From JBMNUM01 sp050946275 (GTDB lineage Bacteria > Actinomycetota > Coriobacteriia > Coriobacteriales > CADBOM01), in contig JBMNUM010000019.1 of NCBI GenBank assembly GCA_050946275.1, forward strand, positions 1 through 42,955: a stretch of DNA of 42,955 nucleotides, in the 5' to 3' direction. This document shows, piece after piece, positions 33,924 through 42,705 of the stretch. Each line of letters begins with the position of its first letter. The stretch's first letter is position 1. The notes under the pieces were generated by a model that saw nothing but the letters and a program-made list of their open reading frames with translations, made no database searches and was not told the origin of the DNA. The translations under genes were made by a program, and so were the position numbers.

Positions 33924-35213
33924 ATGGGCGTCCTATACAACGAGGAGCAAAAGATCCAGCTGATGCTTCTAGGGGATTTGCTGGGGAGTCCGCTGGCTCC
34001 TTTCGAAAGGGAGACCCTCAGGATGTCGCTCAAGAATTCGCGCAGTAGCATCCAAGAGGTTTTGGAGGAACTCCCCACCGAGACAGCAGAGAAGGCAAGC
34101 GCTCTTTTGGCAAAGGGTTTCAAGTTATCGCTCGAGCTCAATAAACTAAGCCAGCGAGGTGTCTCGGTGGTTTTCCCCGAGGATGCAAACATTGAATGCC
34201 TTGGCGATTATTTCCAATATGAGCCTGCGTTTCTGTTTGCTGCTGGAGAATTGGCCCTGCTCGAAGATTCGGAGGCAACCCGTTCCCTCTCTCTTGCCGC
34301 TTTCAAGAATACAGGATGCAATGGCATTTTTATTGCCGACCGCGCCTTCGATTCGCTCCTTAGAGATGAGCAGATTGCCGTTGCTTTAAGAGAATCGCGC
34401 GCCCTGCTTGTATCAGATGCCCTGAACTCACGCGCTACGATTAATCCCCGCCCGCAAAACACACGAGATAGCTATGGGGAAGGTGTGCGTCCATCGAAAT
34501 GCGTGTTCATTTCCGGATCACGCTCGCAAACTCTTATCCCAAAGATTGTTCAAGACTCACTTGAAACCATCATCAGCCAGGGAATCGGAGTGCTCATCGG
34601 AGATTCCGACAAAGGCGTCGATAAAGAAATCATCGATTTCCTCCGTGTCCCCTTATACGAAAATGTAACCATATTCACAATATCCACCTATCCCAGAGTT
34701 GAAGCAGAAACCACTTGGCAGGTTAGGACGATTGATGCGGACCAGTCTCTCAAGCCCCAACAACGCCAGATGGTCAAAGACCGCATAATGGCCGATGAGG
34801 CCGACTGGGGCATGGCGCTTTTCGACCCAATCGCAAAGAACCGCCATGGCTCCCTTCAGGTCAGTTCGGGCACCCTGCGCAACGCTATTCAAATGCTGCT
34901 CCAGGGAAAGATGGTCAAATTCTTCTATCTCTATGAAGGCGAAATGCTTTCTGAAAACTTGAAATGCCTCGCAGATCTTGAAGCCATTATTGCCAGCTAT
35001 CGAAACGAGCACCTGAGTGATGCCGAGCGCAACGCGATACTCTCTGCAAGAGGAGTTTCCCCCGCTGATGATGCGTCGGCGATAAAGGCAAAGAAGGTCA
35101 TGGCCAAGTACAACTCACTGAGGAAAAGCGAGGAGAATCTTCTTGCCGAAACCGGCGAGAGCGACACGCCTTCCGAGCCTGTTCAGGAAACGCTTCCGCT
35201 ATTGTTCACATAA
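33924..35213 (+). CDS. psyrA: DprA/SLOG-like Rossmann protein, PsyrA/RqlI-type antitoxin
   Basis: A 429-residue protein. Residues about 80-185 form a first DprA-like region (VSVVFPEDANIECLGDYFQY, then GCNGIFIADRAF). A second Rossmann/SLOG core follows from about 193 (VFISGSRSQTLIPKIVQDSL, then GIGVLIGDSDKGVDKEIIDF), with the G-S/D-K-G nucleotide-binding pattern. The C-terminus is charged and probably disordered. In PsyrTA/RqlHI the DprA-like partner neutralises the RecQ-type toxin, so this is the likely antitoxin. The gene starts directly after the stop of the helicase gene (TAAATG) with GGTGGAGGAGAC as ribosome binding site inside the upstream gene. This pair should be called known, not novel. 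Confidence 0.82.
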   Translation: MGVLYNEEQKIQLMLLGDLLGSPLAPFERETLRMSLKNSRSSIQEVLEELPTETAEKASALLAKGFKLSLELNKLSQRGVSVVFPEDANIECLGDYFQYEPAFLFAAGELALLEDSEATRSLSLAAFKNTGCNGIFIADRAFDSLLRDEQIAVALRESRALLVSDALNSRATINPRPQNTRDSYGEGVRPSKCVFISGSRSQTLIPKIVQDSLETIISQGIGVLIGDSDKGVDKEIIDFLRVPLYENVTIFTISTYPRVEAETTWQVRTIDADQSLKPQQRQMVKDRIMADEADWGMALFDPIAKNRHGSLQVSSGTLRNAIQMLLQGKMVKFFYLYEGEMLSENLKCLADLEAIIASYRNEHLSDAERNAILSARGVSPADDASAIKAKKVMAKYNSLRKSEENLLAETGESDTPSEPVQETLPLLFT

Positions 35214-35226
35214 AGCAGGCGAGCCA

Positions 35227-35401
35227 TTAAAGGCCCATGACCTCGCGTTGCTTAGCGTCGAACTCCTCCTGGGTCAGAACTCCGGCATCGAGGAGGTTTG
35301 AGCTTCTTGACCGCCTCTATCTGCTCGTCAAGCAACATCGAGGAACCAGTGCTCACCCCCGGCATTCCTTTATCCGAAAACCAAAGGTATTCCACGCTCA
35401 T
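35227..35401 (-). pseudogene. Frameshifted remnant of a SHOCT-domain protein
   Basis: Read on the minus strand, an open stretch from 35401 gives MSVEYLWFSDKGMPG and then LLDEQIEAVKKLK. After an off-by-one shift near 35300 it continues LLDAGVLTQEEFDAKQREVM to a TAA at 35227-35229. The second part is a typical SHOCT C-terminal module (short oligomerisation helix pair with L-x-x-x-G-x-(L/I)-x-x-E-E-F). Further coding-like residues upstream are broken by stops. It is a dead gene unless a sequencing error is present. Confidence 0.6.
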
Positions 35402-35570
35402 TTGTACTCTGCGAAACACGGCATTGAATCGAAGTGGGCAGTGGGCAGACTATCTATAAATATCGACGAATCCGAAATGCAAGAAGGCGTATCGGTGCGT
35501 TTAAGAGAAACTATCTGAAGCAGACGCGGAGGAAGCTACTGGATAGTCGCAGTCCCTCCCTCCCCCGCTG

Positions 35571-35744
35571 GATCGGCTCGCTCCTGCGAACCTTCTCCAT
35601 GAGGTGCCTGATCTTCGAGTGGTCCTCCGAGACCAGGCTGTAGTCGACATCGACTACGATGCCCCTCGGGATGAGGATAAAGTCGTTCTCGACTCCGTTC
35701 ATGTTGACCGTGATTTCATTGGTCGAAATCAGCGTTTTCGCTAT
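35571..35744 (-). pseudogene. Decayed second copy of the 58-aa protein gene
   Basis: About 44 of 56 aligned residues match the intact copy at 25763-25939 (ITVNMNGVENDFILIPRGIV, then VDYSLVSEDHSKIR). The start codon position reads ATA and the stop codon position is replaced, so the frame runs on into unrelated sequence. The orientation is the same as the intact copy, about 9.8 kb away. The similarity stops at the gene boundaries. Confidence 0.72.
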
Positions 35745-36329
35745 TGCTGAGGGGGAACATCGCAAATCGGGCGAACACCGCGTTGTATCTCGAGGCAAGC
35801 ATGTAGAAAGCTGGGGTCTCGGGGCCCTTTCACCATGCGTACATACTCCACTTTGCCCTTTAGAACCTGAGAAAGCCAGCATTCAACGAGTTCGTGATCT
35901 TGAATGTGCTTTTTAATTCTCTACGGCACCTTACGACCAAATGGGCCAATGTATCTGCAGGCCTGAGCGTAAACACTGGTGATTTGGCAATTGTGCAATA
36001 TGCTGCGCAATCTGTTTGCATATTGGCATCTGACATTAAGCTTCTCGTTAACAACTGCACCTGTTACCTCTTGGTGATTTCACCATCGAGATAACGTGAC
36101 CCTGCGCCAAGAGTCCGACCCTGGCAACATGAACTTCTGGTAGGAATTGCCGACCCTTAAAATGCCCGACGCGCCACCAGCGGACCCTTAGGAAGCCTGA
36201 TTTACGGGACCGCTGTCCCCAACACTTGATACCCAGCATTTGCCACACGCCCATGCTCGTAGCGATTAAAATGAACTAGTTAGCATTTTTGTCGATGCTA
36301 GACGCCTTCTCTCGAGAATGGGGAACGCT
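35745..36329. other. Gap without a supportable gene
   Basis: About 580 bp of mixed composition. Short frames exist on both strands (for example minus-strand 36048-36254) but none has a ribosome binding site or a recognisable pattern. Stretches near 35800 read like eroded coding sequence on the minus strand (YMLASRYNAVFARF). A small inverted repeat TAGCAT/ATGCTA at 36281-36300 lies 30 bp before the next operon and could be a regulatory site. Confidence 0.4.
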
Positions 36330-37988
36330 ATGGTCAAAGTTGAGCTGTCGTATAACCCATATCTATTGGAAACGCTGGTGAGCTTCAACGGCAACCCCCC
36401 GAGGATCAACAGCCTTGTCGAGAAATATAGCAGTGGAAAGCTGCAGGAGTGGATCGACGAAGTCCCCCATGTGTTCTACGACGAAATGAACGGGTATGAT
36501 TTCGAGCTCTCTTTCTCCGGCACCGACCTTGATTTCGAAGAACTGGGCAAGTCGCTCGAGAGAGCGGGTATCGGCACCGATCTCGTAAGACCCTTCCACA
36601 AAGGCCGTATCGGGGGCAGAAACGAGAAGATCCAGGAAATCAATCATCTAACCGCATGGCTTGACGAAAACCCGAACAAACGGTTTGATTGGCAATCCTT
36701 TCGCGACTTCAACAAGGAACTGTTCGAGGGGGTATACCCGCTCGTAGTCGTCGGAAATCTGCCATCATTAGGCAATCTGCAGGCAAGCGACGGGTTGTTC
36801 GAGAGCATCGCCACATCAATAGATTTCGTCGATTCTGCCGGCGAACTTAGGAATACGGATTTGGGCAGCACGCCGATTCTCGTAGTAGTCGACAGGCGCT
36901 CCTCTAAGGCGTTGCCCCGCAACCTGGAAAACCTGCTCAGCAGAAGCGATATCAGGCAAAATCAACTGTTTTTCCTAATCAACTACGATTCGGAGAAAGT
37001 CGAACGCATAATTCGGGACCTGGGGGTCACGGAGCCTCAAATCGTATCGGCCCCAAACGACGAGCGAATCGCGAGGTATCTCGAAATCTACCCCGTCTCA
37101 GAGCGCATCAACGATGTCATCAGAGCATTCGCGGAGCAGCTGAAAGAAATCGGAAGCAAGCTCGAAGAGGAAAACAGGCTCAGTGAGATCACGAACAAGA
37201 GCGTCCACGAGAAGATAAGAAACCTCGACGACACCCTGAACAGGCTCAAGGAAGCAGCCGATTTTTTCACCAACAGAGACACCCTCGATTACCCGGCGGA
37301 GCTCTCAGCTGCCAAGGCAACGCTAATGTACGAAATCGGCCATTGGAGGTCCAAGAAGACCAAGATAGACAAGATCGACGATGCCAGGCGGCTATCCCAA
37401 GAATATGAGGATATCGCTAAGCGACAGCTCGAGCACTTCCGGCAAGAAGTTAGCTGGGTATTTCGCTCCAAATGCTCAGAGATCGAGCGGCGCACCGACG
37501 AATGGTACAAGCATGCTCAGTGCGACGAGGACTTCGCTATTGATGCGCCAGCGCAAAACCCTTCATCCGAACACGCAATTCCTGCCATAGCCTCCGAGCT
37601 AATGGAAATCAAAAGCGAACGGTATGTAGCTCCCAAGGAGGATTTCTTCGAAAGCTTCGGGAAGTTCTTCGTCGGTGAACCCGATGCCTCCCCGCAAGAG
37701 GCGGTCTTGGAAACCGTGTTCTATTGCGAGAAATGGCGAAGCCACGTCGAATGCGTCATCGCCCCAATCGCAAACAGCATCGTCGACGAAACCTATGCCT
37801 CGCTCTGCAAGCACCTCGCCCAGCTATCAGACATCTACCTCGAGCACCTCGATGCCCTCATGCGCGACGCACAGCTTGAGAAGGAGCGGGCATCCGCTCA
37901 GCTATCCGAAGATGAGCGGCTGCTGCAAGCCGACAACGACTGGCATTCCGAGTTCCGAGATAAGCTCCACACAATCGAGAGGTTCTAA
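36330..37988 (+). CDS. Coiled-coil protein with possible decayed GTPase-like core (first gene of HerA operon)
   Basis: A 552-residue protein I do not recognise. Residues 1-120 are a distinct N-terminal domain (VKVELSYNPYLLETLVSFNG, then FYDEMNGYDFELSFSGTDLD). Residues about 130-255 read like a GTPase fold that has lost its P-loop: strand plus VVVGNLPSLGNL where G-x4-GK-S/T would be, SIDFVDSAGE at the G3 position, LFFLINYDSEKV at the G4 position, and PQIVSAPN resembling G5. From about 275 on it is charged coiled coil. Nucleotide binding is therefore doubtful. I start at ATG 36330, with GGGGAACGCT upstream, rather than ATG 36318. The stop is 2 bp before the ATPase gene, so the products are probably made together and may form a complex. 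Confidence 0.7.
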   Translation: MVKVELSYNPYLLETLVSFNGNPPRINSLVEKYSSGKLQEWIDEVPHVFYDEMNGYDFELSFSGTDLDFEELGKSLERAGIGTDLVRPFHKGRIGGRNEKIQEINHLTAWLDENPNKRFDWQSFRDFNKELFEGVYPLVVVGNLPSLGNLQASDGLFESIATSIDFVDSAGELRNTDLGSTPILVVVDRRSSKALPRNLENLLSRSDIRQNQLFFLINYDSEKVERIIRDLGVTEPQIVSAPNDERIARYLEIYPVSERINDVIRAFAEQLKEIGSKLEEENRLSEITNKSVHEKIRNLDDTLNRLKEAADFFTNRDTLDYPAELSAAKATLMYEIGHWRSKKTKIDKIDDARRLSQEYEDIAKRQLEHFRQEVSWVFRSKCSEIERRTDEWYKHAQCDEDFAIDAPAQNPSSEHAIPAIASELMEIKSERYVAPKEDFFESFGKFFVGEPDASPQEAVLETVFYCEKWRSHVECVIAPIANSIVDETYASLCKHLAQLSDIYLEHLDALMRDAQLEKERASAQLSEDERLLQADNDWHSEFRDKLHTIERF

Positions 37989-37990
37989 CC

Positions 37991-40900
37991 ATGAACGAGC
38001 TGCAGAAACGCGACACGGCCGAAATGGCCGTGCAGGACATGACGATGGAAAACCGCCTGGCGGTCATCGAGGACGGCATCAGGAAGAAGTACCTGGCAAG
38101 GCTAACTGAAATGCAAATCGTCCCCGTCGGAGAGATGCTGCCGCTCGAAGAGGACCTTATACAGAACGTCCGGCTTTACCATGTCGCAGAGATGGTCTAC
38201 GAGAAGGGCGAGCGCGTAACGGACAAGTTCACAACCGTCTTCAACACCCTTTCCACCTACAACGCCACGGCCTTTATCATCATGGACTCGGACGGCAAAA
38301 GAACCGACTTCTACGTCGGTGTGCGCAACACCGAGGAAGACGAATCGCAGAAACGCTCCACGGTCACCTTAGGGGACACACTCAAGAACACGCTAATCGG
38401 GCATTTCCCCGGAATGAAGATAGAGGGTCGTGACAGGGCGAGCATCGCGAGACTCTCCGGCAAAATCCTCAACCAGCAAAACGTTGCATCCGTTAGCGTC
38501 GTCGGCAATAGCAAGTCGACCGACAGCGAGTCGAACGAGCAGTTCGTCCAAGGGTTGGAGAAGCTCGCCTTCGCCATGCAAGGCAGGCAGTATATAGGAA
38601 TCATCATCGCGGAGAGCCAGTCCCCGCAAATGGTCCAGCTGCTGCGCAAAGAACACCAGGACCTTTACACGAAGCTCTCCCCGCTGCAGAAAGTGCAGCT
38701 CTCCGAAAGCACATCAAAGACGACCTCCAGGAGCAAGTCCTTTGCCGAGATGGACGGAAAGCAGAGGGCGGCGCTTCTCGGCGGAGCGCTCACGTCCCTC
38801 GGCGGCGTGATCGGCGGCGCGGTCATCGGCGCAAGTGTCAGCGAACCGGCCGTGGGCTCCATGATCGGCGGGCAAATAGCAGGGCAGCTGAGCGGCTTCA
38901 TCAACACTCTTGCCCCCAGTGAGCAAATCAGCGACGCCCATAGCTACTCTACTTCGACGTCAACTGAGAACAAGACTGTAACAGACATGCTCCAGATGCT
39001 AGACGATTCCCTGAAGCGAACGCGCGAGTTCGACAGCTACGGCATGTGGAACGTCGCCGCGTATTTCCTGTCAGACGAAATGTCAGCTGCGGAGATTGCG
39101 GCGAGCAACTACCGCTCCCTCATGAACGGCGAGAATTCAGGAAGGGAGGTCTCGGCAATCAACTCATGGCGGGGCAACAACCCGCAAATCGTAGGCGATT
39201 ATCGCGACCTGACAACCTACCTCTCGCGGTTCGTGCATCCTCTGTTCTACTACGGCAGCAATGGTGAGTACAGCGTCGTGACGAATGCTTCGACAACGAT
39301 CACCGGCAAAGAACTCGGCATCCACATGGAGCTGCCAAGGGCCACGGTCTCCGGGCTGCCCGTAATCGAGCATGCCGAATTCGGCAAAGAGGTCACCACC
39401 TACAAGCTGTTCTCCAGAGACGAGGCGCTCAGACCGGAGGACCGCATAACGCTCGGGAAGATCTTCGACCTAGGTCAGATCACGGGCAAGGTCGTAGAGC
39501 TCGAGAACAAGAGCCTCAACATGCACACCTTCATCACGGGCTCGACGGGCTCGGGGAAGAGCAACACGGTCTACCAGATGCTTTCGGAGCTGCATCAGGA
39601 CAAGATTCCCTTTCTGGTCGTCGAGCCCGCGAAGGGCGAGTACAAGGACGTGTTCGGAAACTGGCCGGACGTCAACGTATACTCGACCAACCCGAACATG
39701 TCGGAGCTGGTCAACATCAACCCATTCAAGTTCCCGGACTCCATCCACGTCCTCGAGCACGTTGATGGGCTGGTGGAGATATTCAGCGTCTGTTGGCCTA
39801 TGTACGACGCCATGCCCGCCTTCTTCAAAGACGCGATCCTGAGGTCATATGAGGAGGTGGGCTGGGATCTGGGCTCCTCCACCTTCGATGGCGACGAGGT
39901 CGAGTACCCTGACTTCGACGTCCTCGTCGAGCAGCTAAACGCGCTCATCGAGGAGTCGGATTACGCCTCGGACATCAAGTCGAACTACCGGGGCGCCTTG
40001 ATCACGCGCGTGAAGTCCCTGACGGTGGGGCTCAACAACTTCATCTTCACGACGGAGCAGACGCCTTACGAGAAGCTGTTCGACGAGAACTGCATACTGG
40101 ACATCAGCAGGGTGAAGTCGACCGAGACGAAGGCCCTGATAATGGGGTTGATAGTGTACATCCTCAACGAGTACCGGGTCGATCGTAAGACCGAGAGCAA
40201 CAATGGCCTAAAGCACGTGACGGTGCTGGAGGAAGCGCATAACCTGCTCAAGAACACGTCGGGCGGGGGCGAGTCGGCGCTTATCGGCAAATCGGTGGAG
40301 ATGCTGACACAGACCATAGCCGAAATCAGGACGTACGGGGAGGGATTCATCATCGTCGACCAGTCGCCGTCCTCCGTCGACATCGCGGCCATAAAGAACA
40401 CCAACACCAAGATCGTGCTGCGCACTCCCGAGGCCAACGACCGCGAAGCCGTGGGGCGTTCTATCGGCCTTTCGCCCGACCAGGTGAACGAGATCGCAAA
40501 GCTGCCAAGCGGCGTGGCGGTCGTGTACCAGAACGACTGGGTAGCCCCAGTGCTGACCATGATAGACAAGGCCAGCGTAAGCGAGAGCCCATACGTTCCC
40601 GTCAGAAAAACCACTATACGCACCCTGCGCTCTGCAAGGCTGCAGATTCTCCGCATGCTTATGCAGCCCTGGATCGGGAAGAGCAGAATCGACGAGCGAG
40701 AGCTGCGCGACTCCCTGAAGGTTCTAAGCATGCCCCGCGAGCAGAAGAAAGCCATTTCCGCCCTCATTGATGACTACACGCTATGCAACGGTCTTCTGAA
40801 ATGGAGCAGCGCCGACATTCCCGAGCTGCAAAAACTCGTGCAGGCTGTGCTCGGATTTGACAGCCGGAGCTTCGAGGACCTCGAGACTCCCGACGAGTTG

Positions 40901-40993
40901 CGCCGCGAGGTCGAGAAGCGCCTGAAGAAGTGCTCACAGGAAGACATTGACGACATCTGCTTCGTCCTAACGTCGGTGGAGGTGGCCCAATGA
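37991..40993 (+). CDS. HerA/DUF87-type hexameric ATPase with embedded Gly-rich hydrophobic segment
   Basis: A 1000-residue protein. The C-terminal half is a HerA/FtsK-VirB4-class translocase: Walker A in FITGSTGSGKSNTVY (517-524), EPAKGEYKDVFG just after it, Walker B in TVLEEAHNLL (VLEEAH 745-750), then DQSPSSVDIAAIKNTNTK (sensor-like) and a conserved NDREAVGRSIGL. HerA proteins pump or unwind DNA as hexamers with a nuclease partner. The N-terminal 450 residues differ from normal HerA: an alpha/beta domain at about 50-210, then about 260-305 is Gly/Ala-rich and hydrophobic (GGALTSLGGVIGGAVIGASV), resembling a glycine-zipper membrane segment. The start is 2 bp after the previous stop; its 3' end overlaps the next start by 4 bp. 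Confidence 0.85.
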   Translation: MNELQKRDTAEMAVQDMTMENRLAVIEDGIRKKYLARLTEMQIVPVGEMLPLEEDLIQNVRLYHVAEMVYEKGERVTDKFTTVFNTLSTYNATAFIIMDSDGKRTDFYVGVRNTEEDESQKRSTVTLGDTLKNTLIGHFPGMKIEGRDRASIARLSGKILNQQNVASVSVVGNSKSTDSESNEQFVQGLEKLAFAMQGRQYIGIIIAESQSPQMVQLLRKEHQDLYTKLSPLQKVQLSESTSKTTSRSKSFAEMDGKQRAALLGGALTSLGGVIGGAVIGASVSEPAVGSMIGGQIAGQLSGFINTLAPSEQISDAHSYSTSTSTENKTVTDMLQMLDDSLKRTREFDSYGMWNVAAYFLSDEMSAAEIAASNYRSLMNGENSGREVSAINSWRGNNPQIVGDYRDLTTYLSRFVHPLFYYGSNGEYSVVTNASTTITGKELGIHMELPRATVSGLPVIEHAEFGKEVTTYKLFSRDEALRPEDRITLGKIFDLGQITGKVVELENKSLNMHTFITGSTGSGKSNTVYQMLSELHQDKIPFLVVEPAKGEYKDVFGNWPDVNVYSTNPNMSELVNINPFKFPDSIHVLEHVDGLVEIFSVCWPMYDAMPAFFKDAILRSYEEVGWDLGSSTFDGDEVEYPDFDVLVEQLNALIEESDYASDIKSNYRGALITRVKSLTVGLNNFIFTTEQTPYEKLFDENCILDISRVKSTETKALIMGLIVYILNEYRVDRKTESNNGLKHVTVLEEAHNLLKNTSGGGESALIGKSVEMLTQTIAEIRTYGEGFIIVDQSPSSVDIAAIKNTNTKIVLRTPEANDREAVGRSIGLSPDQVNEIAKLPSGVAVVYQNDWVAPVLTMIDKASVSESPYVPVRKTTIRTLRSARLQILRMLMQPWIGKSRIDERELRDSLKVLSMPREQKKAISALIDDYTLCNGLLKWSSADIPELQKLVQAVLGFDSRSFEDLETPDELRREVEKRLKKCSQEDIDDICFVLTSVEVAQ

Positions 40994-42537
40994 CGCTCGA
41001 TATGTTCGAATCAAAATCGCTCGACACCGCTCCATTCGATCTGGCCGAGAGAATGTCCACCTTGAAGAGGGGCTTCGAGAGCAGCTTGGAGCCGAAAGGC
41101 GGATCGTACCTGAAGCTCACATCCGATGCCCGGGGAAATATCGCGCGATGGCTCGGTATGGATGTTGCGGAGGCGGCCATAGAACAAGCCTCTTTCGGGG
41201 CGGCGGCCATGGACTCGCTTCGGGAAATGTACAACGGCGTTAAGCTCAAGAACGGATTGACGCTTGGCCTGAAGGAGATCAACGGCTACAAGAAGAACCC
41301 GGAGTACTACAACCAGAACATCAACCAGCAAGCCGGCTATTCCGCCGAGGTGATAGGCACCACAAAGGAGAACCTGAAAGCGCAGCGCGACGGGACCGGG
41401 ATGAAGACGTACCGGGCAGACGACCGCCCCGACCTCTTCAAGAAGAACGACCAGTACGTCGACAAGATCCGCGTCAACGAAGCGGGCGAAATCGTCGAGA
41501 GGGTTCAGGTCAAGTTCGTTGGCAAAGATGCAGGCGACTGTCTCGGCAAGCTCGCATCCAAGAAGTACGACAAGTACTTCAATGACGGGCGAGTGGACAA
41601 GGTGGAAGTCCCCAAGGATTATTACGACGGCATAAAGGAGCTCATCCCCAAAAGAATCGAGGCCCTAGAAAAGCAACTGGAGCATGTGCGGGAAAGCGGT
41701 GACGTGGAAACCGCCCAGAAGCTCGAGGCGAGAATCGATCGCATGAACAAAATCGACCAGATGGTCGAACCGAGCACGGTCACCAAGGACGAAGCCCAAT
41801 ATGCCACGGAGCACCCCAAGAGATACGTGGCGAAATTGCTCGCCAGCGATTCGTTCGCGGAAATGCACAAGGCAGGCATGGAAAGCGCGGCCGTCGCCGC
41901 CAGCCTGACAGTTGCCGTATCGACCGTCGACAATGTGACGAAAGTCATCGATGACGAGATCACGGTCCAGGAAGCCTTCCTCGATGTGGCAAAAGATACG
42001 GGCGTGGCCGGAGGCTTTGCCTACGGAACGGCTTTCATCAGCACGGGAATCTCCCAAGCCATGTCCTCATCGAGCCATGCGCTCATGCGATCTCTGGGCA
42101 ATGCGGGCGTTCCTGCAGCGGTCATCTCGTTCGGGGTTCAGTCCTTCGACTCGATCGTCGATTACGCAAACGGCACGATCAGCGCCGACGAGCTGGCATA
42201 CGACCTAGGAGAAAGCGCCGTCAGGGTTGGTGGCGGAATGGTCGGCTCCGCGCTCGCCGGAGCTGCTCTGGGCTCGGTTGTTCCCGGGGCGGGAACCGCC
42301 GTCGGGTTCGGCGTTGGCCTGGTCGGAGGCATGATCGGATGCGCAGTTGCATCCGAGGCTTATGCATCTGCGGTCGAATTCGGAGTCGAAAACGCAGGAG
42401 CATTAGCGGAAAAGGCTCAGGAAATGGCCAACCACACTGTAGAAATAGCTACCGAGGTCGTTCCAAATAAAGTCAACGAGATAGCATTGTCACTAAACGA
42501 GTTTGCGGAAGCGAATAACCTCCCATTCAGGGTTTAA
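40990..42537 (+). CDS. Possible PD-(D/E)XK-like core fused to glycine-zipper hydrophobic domain (third gene of HerA operon)
   Basis: A 515-residue protein of no named family I know. Residues about 105-180 have the order expected of a PD-(D/E)XK-type nuclease: helix with E120 (NQQAGYSAEVIGTTKENL), strand with D158 (YVDKIRV) and a strand ending QVKF with K175 (Q-x-K variant). A helical coiled stretch runs about 215-260. From about 300 the protein turns hydrophobic, and 413-452 is a classic glycine-zipper (GGGMVGSALAGAALGSVVPG), suggesting membrane insertion or oligomeric pore formation. The start overlaps the ATPase stop (ATGA), so the two are coupled. This suggests a HerA-nuclease pair with an extra membrane-active end. 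The nuclease reading is inference from pattern alone. Confidence 0.68.
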   Translation: MTLDMFESKSLDTAPFDLAERMSTLKRGFESSLEPKGGSYLKLTSDARGNIARWLGMDVAEAAIEQASFGAAAMDSLREMYNGVKLKNGLTLGLKEINGYKKNPEYYNQNINQQAGYSAEVIGTTKENLKAQRDGTGMKTYRADDRPDLFKKNDQYVDKIRVNEAGEIVERVQVKFVGKDAGDCLGKLASKKYDKYFNDGRVDKVEVPKDYYDGIKELIPKRIEALEKQLEHVRESGDVETAQKLEARIDRMNKIDQMVEPSTVTKDEAQYATEHPKRYVAKLLASDSFAEMHKAGMESAAVAASLTVAVSTVDNVTKVIDDEITVQEAFLDVAKDTGVAGGFAYGTAFISTGISQAMSSSSHALMRSLGNAGVPAAVISFGVQSFDSIVDYANGTISADELAYDLGESAVRVGGGMVGSALAGAALGSVVPGAGTAVGFGVGLVGGMIGCAVASEAYASAVEFGVENAGALAEKAQEMANHTVEIATEVVPNKVNEIALSLNEFAEANNLPFRV

Positions 42538-42705
42538 TGGCGTGCAAGTGTCGATAGTGGAGCCGCTGCTGCCTGCTTCCTTGTAGCAGTTATGTGGGTA
42601 GGGCTCAATCGTCAGCTCGATCATGTCGACTTGGTCGCAGTCGTTGCCGATGCTCCCGTCGCCATCGTTGGTCTCCAGCTTTCCCCAGTTGGTATTCGGC
42701 TCCAT
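42493..42705 (-). pseudogene. Possible truncated gene remnant
   Basis: A 70-codon frame from ATG 42705 with strongly coding-like codon use (MEPNTNWGKLETNDGDGSIG, then NDCDQVDMIELTIEPYPHNC). It overlaps the end of the plus-strand gene by 45 bp, and the last residues do not fit the rest, so the real 3' end is probably lost. No family is recognised and no good ribosome binding site is present. A chance frame remains possible. The rest of 42706-42917 shows nothing I can support. Confidence 0.35.

Noticed and set aside
36048..36254. 68-codon minus-strand frame in the gap before the HerA operon
   Set aside because: No ribosome binding site and atypical Arg/Trp/Val composition; not distinguishable from chance.
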